Source of the DNA: Dasypus novemcinctus
Lineage: Eukaryota > Chordata > Mammalia > Cingulata > Dasypodidae
Direction: 5' to 3'
NCBI RefSeq assembly: GCF_030445035.2
Contig: NC_080680.1
Location: forward strand, 98,213,157-98,277,156
DNA: 64,000 nt
Part shown: positions 12,317 to 22,680 of the stretch, piece by piece
Numbering within the stretch: position 1 is the stretch's first letter
How the letters are laid out: every line of letters begins with the position of its first letter
Made by a program: the position numbers and the translations under genes
Notes under the pieces: model-generated
What the model was told of the DNA's origin: nothing
Database searches by the model: none
The model's input: the letters and a program-made list of their open reading frames with translations, nothing else

Positions 12317-15089
12317 ATGCTGTTTTGACTACTGTAGCTTTGTAGTATGCTTTAAAGTCAGGATTCATTCAATTTTGTTTTTCTTTTTCAATATATTTTT
12401 GGCTATTTGGTGCTCCTAGCCCTTCCCAATAAATTTCATAATTAACTTTACCAATTCATTAAAACAGACTGTTGTAATTTTTATTGGGGATTGCATTAAG
12501 TCTATAAATCAATTTTGGTAGGACAGACATCTTAATGATAATCTTCTAATCCATGAACATGGACTATTCTATTTATTTAAGCCTGCATTGATTTCCTCTA
12601 GCACTGTTGTGTAGTTTTCTGTGTACAAGTCCTTTACATCTTTAGTTAAGTTTATTCCCAGGTATTTCATTCTTTTAGTTGATATTATAAATGGAATTTT
12701 TTAATTGATTTCCTCCTCAGATTGCCCATTATTGGTGTACAGAAATGCTACTTATTTTTGAGTATTGATCTTATATCCTGCCACTTTACTGAACTTGTTT
12801 ATCAGCTCTAGAAGCTTAATTGTAGATTTCTCAGAGCTTTCTATGTATAGGATCATGTCATCTGCAAATAGAAATTTTTACTTCTTCCTTTCCAATTTTG
12901 ATGCCTTTATATCTTTTTCTTGCCTAAGTGCTCAAGCAAGTACTTCTAATTCAAGGTTAAATAACAGTGGTGATGGTGGCCATCTTTATCTTGTTCCAGA
13001 TCTCAGAGGGAAAGCCTTCAGCATTTCACCATCGAATAGGGTGTTAGCTGTGGGTTTTTCATATATACCCTTTACCATGTTGAGAAAGTTTCCTTCTATT
13101 CCTACTTTTTGAAGTGTTTTTATCGAGAAAGGATGCTGTATTTTGTCAAATGCTTTTTCTGCATCAATAGAGATGATCATGTGATTTTTTTCTTTCAATC
13201 TATTAATGTGGTATATTACATTCATTTTCTTATTTTGAGTCATTCTTGCATACCAGGGATGAAACTCTCTTGGTCATGGTGTATAATTTATTTGATGTGT
13301 TGTTGAATATGATTAGCAAGTATTTTGTTGAGGATTTTAGCATCCAGTTTCATTAGAGAGATTGGTTTATAGTTTTCCTCTCTTGTGGCAATTTTACTTG
13401 GCTTTGGTATTAGGGTGATGTTGGCATCATAGAATGAGTTAGGCAATGTTCCCCATGTTCCCTCCACTTCTATTTTTTGGAAGAGTTTAAGCAGAATTGG
13501 TGTTAGTTCTTTCTGGAATGACAGGTAGAATTCATCTGGGAAGCTATCTGGTTCTGGGCTCTTCATAGTTGGGAAGCTTTTGGTGGCTTAATCAGTCATG
13601 GTACTTATCATTGGTCTGTTGAGTTCAATTTCTTCTTTTGTCAATGTAGGCTACTTGTGTGTTTCTAGAAATTTGTCCATTTCATGTAAGTTATTCATCT
13701 TGTTGGCATACAATTTTTCAAAGTGTACTTTTATAATACTCTTTTTTCTGTGGTATCAGTGGTGATAGCCCCTCCCTTATTTTTTTTTTTTGAAGTATTT
13801 GCATCTTCTCTTTTGTTTTTCTTCATTAGTCTAGCTAAGGGTTTGTCAATTTTATTAGTCTTCTCAAAAAAACAGTTTTTGGTTTTGTTAAAATTTTCTA
13901 GTGTTTTTTAATTCTCAATTCCATTTGGCTGTGCTCTAATCATTGTTATTTCCTTCTTTCTACATGCTTTGGGATTAGTATGTTGTTCTGTTTTCTAGTT
14001 CCTCCAAGTATGCAGTTGGGTTTTTTATTTTAGCTCTTTCTTCTTTTTTAATATAGGTAGCACTCAGCCCTGCTTTTGCTGCATCCCATAGATTTTGACA
14101 TGTTATATTCTCATTTTCATTTGTTTCAAGGCAATTACTGATTTCTTTTGCAATTTCCTTCTTGACCCACTTATTGTCTAAGAGTGTGCTTTTTAACTTC
14201 CATATCTTTGTGCCTATTATGGTTCTCTTGCCTGTTATTGATTTCCAGCTTCATTCCATTGTGGTCAGAAAAATTACTTTGTAAAATTTCAATCTTTCTG
14301 AATTCATTGAGAGTTGTTCTGTGACCTAGCATGTGGTCTATCCTGGAAAATGGTTCATGTGTGCTCGAGAAAAATGTATATCCCGCTATATTTAGATGTA
14401 ATGTTCTGTATATGTCTATTAGGTCTAGATCTGCTAATGCATTATTCAAGGCCTCTATTTCTTTTTTGACCCTCTGTTGAGATGTTCTGTTTAATCATGA
14501 TCATTGGGGTATTAAATCCCCCACTATAATTGTAGAGGCATCTATTTCTCCACTAAGTTTTTCCAATGTTTGCCTCATGTATTTTGGGGCACCACACTTA
14601 GGTGTATAAATGGTTATGATTGTTCTTTCTTCTAGATAGATGACTGCTTTTACTAATATATAGTGTCCTTCTTTGTCTCTTACAATAGCTTTGCATTTCA
14701 AGTTTATTTTGGCTGATATTAGTTTAGCTTTTCCCACCCATTTTGGTTATTGTTTGCAAATAAAATCATTTTCCAACCATTCCCTTGCAACCGCCTTGCA
14801 TCCCTGGGTCTAAGGTGTTTCTTGTAGACCACATATAGATGGGTCATATTTCTTTATCCATTCTGCCAACCTGTATCTCCTGATTGGAGAGTTTAATCCA
14901 TTAACATTCAATGTTATTACTATTAAGGTCTTACTTACATTTTCCATATTTTTTAGGTTTATGTATGTCATATTTTGTTTATGTCTCTTTTTATCTTTTT
15001 GTTTATTCTTACTAATAATATTCTTTTCTACACTCTCCTCCAACCCTCTCCTACCTTTTTTTTTCCCCTTTCAACCTGTAGAACTCCCT

Positions 15090-15992
15090 TTCCCTATTTC
15101 TTGAAAGGTAGCTTTCTTGTTGACTAACTCTCTAAATTTCTATTTATCTGTGAATATTCTGAACTCTCCCTCATTTTTGAATGCTAGCTTAGCTGGATAC
15201 AGAATTCTTGGCTGAAAATTTTTTTCTTTTACCACCTTGACTATGTCATACCACTGCCTTCTTGTCCCCATGGTTTCAGATCAGAAATCAGCACTTAAAC
15301 TTATCAAGCTTCCCTTGTATTAATGAATCTCTTTTCTTTTGCTGCTTTCAGTATTCTCTCTGTCTTGAGCATTTGACAATTTGATATGTGTCTTGGGGTA
15401 GGCCTGTTAGGATTTATATTGTTTGGAGTATACTGTGTTTCCTGTAACTGTATGTCCATGTCCCTCAATAGGGTTGGGAAATTTTCAGCTGTTATTTCCT
15501 CCAACACTCCTTCTGCTCCCTTACTCTTCTCCTCTGGAATGCCTGTTATGTATATGTTTGTGTGTCTCATGCTGTCATTCAAATCCCTGAGTCCCTGCTG
15601 AATTTCATCTATCTTTTTATCTATCTGTTCTACTGTCTGATTTCAATTGTACTATCTTCAAGGTCACTAATTCTTTCCTATGCCTGTTCAAATCTACTGT
15701 TATGTGATTCAAGCATATTTTTTATTTCTTGCATTGTGCTATTCATCACCATCAGATCTGTTATCTTTTTGTGTATGTTTACAATTTCTTCAGTATGTTT
15801 CCCCAATGTCTTGTTAATATCTTTTATCTTTTCCTTCAAGTCATTAAGTTGATTCATGATATTTGTCTGGACATCCTTGATTAGTTGTCCCATGTTCTGC
15901 ATCTCCTCCTGTTTTTTAGTTTGTTCTTTAGATTGGGGCATGTCTTCCTGTTTCTTAGTATGGCTTGTAATTTTTTGCTGGTGTCTAGACAT
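15090..15992 (-). pseudogene. L1-A ORF1 (RNA-binding protein), decayed
   Basis: A start at 15992 opens a 104-residue frame that is Lys/Gln/Glu-rich and predicted to be coiled coil, as in the ORF1p trimerisation region. A second frame (15582-15304) carries the RRM-like part, with NIYITGIPE and ending KAAKEKRF. ORF1p normally coats L1 RNA. The frames are disjoint and there is no intact protein. Confidence 0.8.
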
Positions 15993-16143
15993 CTGTTATC
16001 TTATTGGCTTATTCAGGTAGTTAGCTTTTCTTTCTATTCTATGGTTTTATTTTGTTTTGTTCAGTGTTAAGTTTCATTTTTGACACTTGGTTGTACTTAT
16101 TCTATATCCTTGTACTTATCTGTGTTTGCTTGAAAAAATATTA

Positions 16144-16545
16144 AGGGAAGCAGATTTGTCCCAATGGATAGGGCTTCCGCCTAACACATGGGAGGTCCAA
16201 GGTTCAAACCCAGGGCCTCTTGACCCATATGATGAGCTGGCCCACATGCACGGCTGATGCACACAAGGAGTGCCATTCCACACAGGGTTGTCCCCTGCAT
16301 CGGGGAGCCCCACGTGCAAGGAGTGTGCCCCTCAAGGAAAGCCGCCCAGCACGAAAAAAGTGCAGCCTGCCCAGGAATGGCACCGCACACGTGGAGAGCT
16401 GACGCAACAAGATGACACAACAAAGAGAGATACAGATTCCCTGGTGCCGCTGACAAGAATACAAACGGAGAGAGAAGAACACACAGCAAATGGACAGAGA
16501 GCAGACAATTAGGGGGTGAAAGGGGAGAGAAATAAAAAATAAATC
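16144..16545 (+). mobile_element. DAS SINE fused to L1-C
   Basis: The head is GGGAAGCAGATTTGTCCCAA, with a full body and a tail ending AAATAAAAAATAAATC. The next bases are L1 ORF2 sequence (AAAGGAAAATTACAGACC) without an intervening target duplication. Either it inserted exactly at the truncated end of L1-C or the two were joined during reverse transcription. Confidence 0.9.
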
Positions 16546-16549
16546 AAAG

Positions 16550-18787
16550 GAAAATTACAGACCAATTTCTCTAATGAACCTAGACGCAAAAATACTTAAC
16601 AAAATACTTGCTAATCGTATTCAACAACACATTAAACGAATTATACACCATGACCAAGTGGGATTTATCCCAGGTATGCAAGGATGGTTCAACATAAGAA
16701 AATCAATCAATGTAATACACCATATAAACAGATTGAGAGAAAAAAACCACATGATTATATCTATAGATGCAGAAAAGGCATTTGACAAAATACAGCACCC
16801 CTTCCTGATAAAAACACTCCAAAAGATCGGAATACAAGGAAACTTTTTGAACATGATAAAGAGTATATATGAAAAACCTAAAGCCAACATTGTTTACAAT
16901 GGCGAAATCCTGAAATCCTTCCCTCTAAAATCAGGAACAAGACAAGGATGCCCATTGTCTCCGCTCCTATTTAACATTGTCTTGGAAGTACTGGCTCGAG
17001 CACTGAGACAAGAACCAGATATAAAAGGCATTCAAATTGGAAGGGAAGAAGTCAAAATTTCATTATTTGCAGATGACATGATCCTATATATAGAAAACCC
17101 TGAGAGATCTACAACAAAGCTCCCAGAACTCATAAATGAGTTTAGCAAAGTCGCAGGTTATAAGATCAATGCGCAAAAATCAGTAGCATTTCTATACACC
17201 AATAATGAGCAAGATCAGGAGGAAATCAAGAAACAAATACCATTCACAATAGTAAATTAAAAAATCAAATACTTAGGAATAAATTTAACTAAAGAGGTAA
17301 AAAACTTATACATTGAGAACTATACAAGATTGTTCAAGGAAATCAAAGAAGACCTAAATAAATGGAAGAATATTCCCTGTTCATGGATAGGAAGACTGAA
17401 TATTATTAAGATGTCTATCCTACCAAAACTGATCTACACATTCAATGCAATCCCAATAAAAATCAACACAGCCTTCTTTAAGGAACTAGAAAAACTAACT
17501 ATGAAATTTATTTGGAATAAAAAGAGGCCCCGAATAGCCAAAGACATATTGAAAAAGAAAAACGAAATAGGAGGAATCACACTTCCTGACTTCAAAACAT
17601 ACTACAAAGCTACAGTAGTGAAAACAGCATGGTACTGGCATAAGGAGAGACACACAGACCAATGGAATCGAATTGAAAGTTCAGATATAGAACCTCATGT
17701 ATATAGCCATATAATATTCGATAAAGCCACCAAACCCTCACAACTGGGAGAGAATGGCCTATTCAACAAATGGTGCCTGGAGAACTGGATAGCTATATGT
17801 AGAAGAATGAAAGAGGATTACCATCTCACACCTTATACAAAGATCAACTCAAGATGGATCAAAGACCTAAATATAAGAGCCAAGACCATAAAGACCTTAG
17901 AAAGCAGTGTAGGGAAACATCTACAGGACCTTGTAATAGGAAATGGCTTCATGAATATCACACCAAAAGCACGAGCAGCAAAAGAACAAATAGATAAATG
18001 GGACTACCTCAAAATTAAAGCCTTCTGCACCTCAAAGGAGTTTGTCAAGAAAGTAAAAAGGGAACCCACACAATGGGAGAAAATATTTGGCAACCATATA
18101 TCTGATAAGAGACTTAAAACTTGCATATATAAAGAACTCATAGATCTCGAAAACAAAAAGATAAACAACCCATTTAAAAAATGGGAAAAAGATTTAAACA
18201 GACACTTCTCCAAAGAAGAAATACAAATGGCTAAAAAGCACATGAAAAAATGCTCCAAATCCCTAGCTATCAGGGAAATGCAAATCAAAACTACAATGAG
18301 ATACCATCTTACTCCCATAAGATTGGCAGCCATGAAAAAAACAGTAGAATACAAATGCTGGAGAGGATGTGAAGAAAGGGGAACACTCATCCATTGCTGG
18401 TGGGAATGCAGAAGGATCCAACCATTCTGGAGGACAGTTTGGCAGTTTCTCAAAAAATTATCCATAGATTTGCCATATGACCCAGCAATACCACTGCTGG
18501 GTATATACCCATCAGATCTGAAAACAAGGACACAAACCGATATATGTACACCAATGTTCATAGCAGCATTGTTCACCATCGCCAAAAGTTGCAATCAATC
18601 CAGAAGTCCATCAACAGATAAGTGGATCAATAAAATGTGGTATATACACACAATGGAATACTACTCAGCTGTAAGAACCAATACACTACAATCGCACGTG
18701 ATAACATGGATGAACCTTGAGAATCTTATGTTGAGTGAAGCAACCCAGGCATTGAAGGACAAATACTATATGACCTCAATGATATGA
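16550..18787 (+). pseudogene. L1-C ORF2, C-terminal ~745 codons with one internal stop
   Basis: The two long frames 16574-17260 and 17330-18787 are in the same phase, so one TAA at 17258-17260 is the only visible break. The RT domain shows [14 protein letters not shown] and the catalytic FADDMILY (about 17066). The thumb and linker follow, then the C-terminal Cys-rich segment ([18 protein letters not shown], about 18355-18408) and [10 protein letters not shown]. The endonuclease domain is missing through 5' truncation. It cannot move by itself. Confidence 0.9.
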
Positions 18788-21310
18788 AATAAGTTAACTG
18801 CCTCAGAGAGCTAGAGTCTGGAAAAGTGGCTTACTGGAAATCGGGGGGTGGAGGAAGGCTGTGAGTTAATGTCTGTAGGGGTGGAATCTGTGATGAGCTG
18901 GGGGTAAGTATGAGCACAAAGAAGGGACAAAATGGGGGCAAGGGGTTACCTTCGGGTGGGGTTTTCTGGGTTTGAGGGGGGCTGGGGATGGGAAGAGGGG
19001 TAATATGGTCCAAGAAATAGATGGGAGGGAGGGGCAACATACAAACATGGGAGAGTGCCAGAAGTTCATTGAGAACTAAATGTTGAGTAAAACGTATCAA
19101 AGTATAAGTAGGAGGGTTACCTGGTTAGGACGCTCAGGGGGTATGGTCTGATGCGGGACGGACTCCGGAGGGAATAGCTGAAGGCTCATTTTGCCAAGGT
19201 GGGTTCTACCATTGGGTGGGGTGGACCCATACCCTGGGGAAGACTAATGCCGTCGAATAGAGAGAACTGTATCTCTCGTGAGAAAGGACGGCTCCCAGGG
19301 CATTAGATTGGCAGGCGTTGTGGGCCCTAAGGGGAGGGGAAAATGGATGTGCAATGGATGGAACAAAGGTAAATAAGGGGGCAAAAGAGGAGTTAAGTGA
19401 GAGTACACGAGGATGAATATAAAACAGGTAATATTACACCAAAAACATATAGGGGACGAATGACTAATAATGAAAACCATAAGACAAAACATAGGATAAC
19501 TAAAAAATTTAGAAAACTGTACAACCTAAAGTATGGACCACATAGTAAGCACAAATGTTACCTTGTTTGAAAACTATAGTTTCGGAATCTGTACATCAGT
19601 TTCAGGAAATATGATATGAATAAGTTAAAAGATTATTGCTGTGCAAGGGAAAAGGTTTTATGGTGGATCTGGGGAAATACTGTATATTGTATATATGAAT
19701 TTTGGTGATCTAAGACTCTTCTGAAGCTGACATTATGTTGGGATTCACTTTACGGGAAGTTTTGGATCACAGAGTGGTTCAACAATGGCAGCGGAGGAAT
19801 ACTGATATGGGATGTTATTGACAGGATATATATGGTTGACAGGGAGTTATACAGGGCATATGCCCAGGGTATATGGTAATGTCTATATATACTCATAGTG
19901 GAAACAATTAAAAACAACAGCTAGGGGGGTACTGGGCTCCTGGCCGGGGGGTCACTGTTGTGGGCCCTGGGAGAGCAGCGGCAATCCTCCAGGTGCAACG
20001 GCAAGAACCAGGAAGGAAGGAGGGCCCAACAGTGGGCTCTTGATACTAATGGCTACACTTTTGAGCCTATGCACCTGCAATAAGAACAAGGCCTAGAGTA
20101 GCATTGTGCCTGGGGGTTTCCTCCTGACAGCCTTCATGTTACTCAAATGTGGCCACTCTCACAGCCAAACTCAGCGTGTAGATGGGATGCATTCCCCCCA
20201 GCGTGGGACACGACACCCGGGGATGAGCCTCCCTGGCACCGAGGGATCACTACCACATACCAGCTGAAGAAGCAACTAGAAAATGACCTTGAATTAAAGA
20301 TTCAATGCGGAACAGCAGAATATACCTGTCTACATATAATAACATGACTTCGGGAAGCGGTTTGACCTAATGTAAGGGGGAAATGGAAAGGAGAAATGAG
20401 ATTATAAGGCTGTGAGTCTCTAAAAAAGAGTCTGGAGGTTGTCAGAAGGAATACCCCTATGTACAACTGAACAGAGTCTAAAAGACAGATAAGGTAGATA
20501 CAACCCCAGGTATTGGTTCTTTTGAGGGATAAAGAGACCCACGGGTTCTATGGTCATGGCAGAAGGGGTTCACTGCCATGACAGATGGCCCTTCTTTGGA
20601 GCTGGTGTTTCTGCGTGATGGAAATGGACTCAGAGGGGATCTCTTTTCACAAGACTTGCATGCTACTTTATTGGAATTGTAGTTGGTGCTGGGTTTAAGA
20701 TATATGTAGGGGATTTGAATCTCTGGACTGATAATATGACACCCAGGACCAGAGCCTCAACAGACTTCAGCTCCTACACTTTGACTTATTGGACTTACTC
20801 CACTCAGCTAACATGGAGTTGAAGAAGGTCAACCACCACAACATGGAGCCTAGAGTGTCTACAACTAGAAGCAGGAAGAGTGCATCCAGTACCCATGTGC
20901 AATCTAAGCCCTCACTTGACATAGGTGTGCAATGGACACAACCAATCCAATGTCCACAGAGAAAATGTGGAATGGGTGTGGGAACGGTAGCCATGGGGGC
21001 TGCTGGGTGTGGGGAACGGGAGGAAGAGATGAGATGTGGAGGCGTTTTCGGGACGTGGAGTTGTCCTGGATAGTGCTTCACGGACAATTACGGGACACTG
21101 TAGATCCCCCCAGGGCCCACTGGATGGAACGTGAGAGAGTCTGGGCTATGATGTGGACCATTGACTATGGGGTGCAGTGATGCTCAGAGATGAACTTACC
21201 AGGTGCAATGGATGTATCACGATGATGGGAGAGAGTGTTGCTGTGGGGGGAGTGGGGGGCGGGGGCGGTGGGGTTGAATGGGACCTCATATTTTTTTTTT
21301 AATGTAATTA
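18788..21310 (+). other. L1-C 3'UTR (about 2.5 kb)
   Basis: Non-coding and G-rich in its first part (runs of GGGG near 18840-19050), it ends in a T-run/A-rich tail. Its block order is the reference I used to recognise the other type 2 L1 3'UTR pieces in the window: 1.1-3.8, 22.97-25.16, 27.15-27.98 and 61.03-61.85 kb. The length is large compared with the human L1 3'UTR (about 0.5 kb). Confidence 0.75.
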
Positions 21311-21344
21311 AAAAAATAATAATAAATAAATTTTTTTAAAAATC

Positions 21345-21353
21345 ATATATATG

Positions 21354-21408
<55 letters not shown>
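21345..21408. repeat. (TA)n microsatellite
   Basis: An almost pure TA/TG-TA dinucleotide run follows the L1-C tail. It probably grew from the A/T-rich tail. Confidence 0.95.
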
Positions 21409-21410
<2 letters not shown>

Positions 21411-21413
21411 ACC

Positions 21414-21770
21414 ATAGAAAAGAAAAGTGAAAAGAAGGGAAAAAGAATAATAGTAATAATTTCTTAAAAGCTAGAAGAAGAAAAAAACACAAAAGAGCCA
21501 GGAAAATAAATAAGTAACAAGAGTGAAAAATCATAAAAAACACAAAAGAAAAGAATTAAATGTGAAATGAGAAAAGAAAAGAAAAGACCAGAAAGATGAG
21601 AAAAGTTGGGGGGAAAAAAGACCAAACAAGAAAAGGTGAAGTGAAAGAAAAGCAACAGAAGAGGGAAAATTGAAAGAAAGAAAAGAAGTAAAGAAACTAA
21701 GGGGAAAAAATAAGGAAAAGAAAAAAGGAAACAAAGAAAGAGAAAAGATAACAAACAAACAAACAAAAAC
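21414..21770. repeat. Homopurine (A/G) tract, about 360 bp
   Basis: The plus strand is almost only A and G, with frequent AAAAG, GAAAAG and AGAAAG words; C and T are scarce. It sits at the edge of the L1-A 5'UTR. The long hydrophobic frames on its complement are artefacts of the composition. Confidence 0.85.
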
Positions 21771-22043
21771 AACCCAGGAGAAACAGGATTCCCTTTTAGG
21801 ACCTTAGGAAAAGTTTCAGACTACCAGTACTCATCAATCAATCACCTGCAGCCTGCCCTCCACAGGTAAGTTACCTGGTTTTAGTCAATAAAACAAAGAA
21901 TAAAATAATATTTAAAATATTGATAAAAAATAACGGATCAAAAAACCTAAAATAAAAAAATCTCAATCTGTACGTTCCCTGTCATATGGTACCAGCTGGG
22001 TTCCTGACAACCCAGTAGATCACTCTCTGGAACCTTTCTTTTA

Positions 22044-22118
22044 GGAGGTACTAGAAATCAAACCAGGGACCTGGTATATGGAAGGCAGGCATTCCTACAC
22101 TGAGCTACACCAACTCCA
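22044..22118 (-). mobile_element. tRNA-Ala-like SINE monomer
   Basis: On the minus strand the 75-nt unit reads GTTGGTGTAGCTCAGTGTAG (box A like) and CCCTGGTTTGATTTCTAG (box B like), with tRNA spacing. It resembles a tRNA-Ala head without the DAS body. It is flanked by L1-A 5'UTR sequence and has no good acceptor stem, so it is a SINE relic rather than a tRNA gene. Confidence 0.5.
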
Positions 22119-22680
22119 CAGGTTAGGTAGGTTTCTGAAAGCTTGTCTGGATCTTCCCATCCCCTTTCCCTCAAGCAAGTTGGGCTTCTAACAGTTTGCT
22201 CTCTGTCTGTCCTGGCTTCCTTCTCTCCTAGGCTGGTTATGCACCTGTCTCCACATACTTCCTCACTGACATAGCTCCTGTCTCTCCCATGATGGCTGGG
22301 TATGACAGTCTGCCTGATCAGATTCTCCCTCTGCTCTCCCCGGGGCTACTTCAGTGCTGGCTGGGGTCTTTTTGAGATTTAAAGGGAGCTTAGCTGGCCA
22401 AACTCACTAAAGAGAAGCCACTCTCCACCATCAGGCAGACCCCTCTTCCTCCCAGGGCAGAGAACATCCTTTCCCACTCAGTTAGCTGCAGTGAGCCAGG
22501 GGTTTCACAGAGGTTATTCACCTTGAGGGTAGGGTATATGTACCATTCCCAGCCACCAGGGTGAATAACTTACAGTTTTCATTTGGCCTCTTTGTCTCTC
22601 TATCCCTCTTCCTCCTGAATAATGTGCAGCACTCTCCTCCTCTGCAAATCCCCAAAGTAGCTCCCTCAGATAGCTTTTTT

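Larger units (their letters stand above)
9900..14960 (-). pseudogene. L1-A ORF2 (endonuclease, reverse transcriptase, Cys-rich end), decayed
   Basis: The N-terminal endonuclease is readable at 14.45-14.93 kb; a translated piece begins with the L1 endonuclease signature TLNVNGLNSPI and has GLQET further on. The RT domain is seen at 13.0-13.5 kb, with peptides such as [18 protein letters not shown] and [17 protein letters not shown]. The C-terminal half is at 10.25-11.0 kb ([12 protein letters not shown]). Stops and frameshifts separate these blocks, and a 1.3-kb FCF1 insertion splits the frame. The ORF would have encoded the enzyme that nicks DNA and copies L1, SINE and stray RNAs. It is not functional. 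Confidence 0.85.
16546..21310 (+). mobile_element. L1-C, 5'-truncated LINE-1
   Basis: About 4.77 kb: the RT and C-terminal part of ORF2, then a long 3'UTR ending at CTCATATTTTTTTTTTAATG plus an A/T-rich tail. It is the best-preserved L1 in the window. It lies, with its DAS partner, within the 5'UTR of the minus-strand L1-A. No clear flanking duplication was found. Confidence 0.88.

Noticed and set aside
17330-18787. 485-residue frame as an active L1 protein
   Set aside because: It is the C-terminal half of ORF2 in a 5'-truncated element with an in-frame stop and no endonuclease or promoter.
21464-21772. Very hydrophobic 102-residue minus-strand frame, membrane-protein-like
   Set aside because: An artefact of the homopurine tract (Phe/Leu/Ser codons only).
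22044-22118. True tRNA-Ala gene
   Set aside because: Weak stem pairing and altered box sequences; no terminator T-run directly after it; it sits in L1 sequence.
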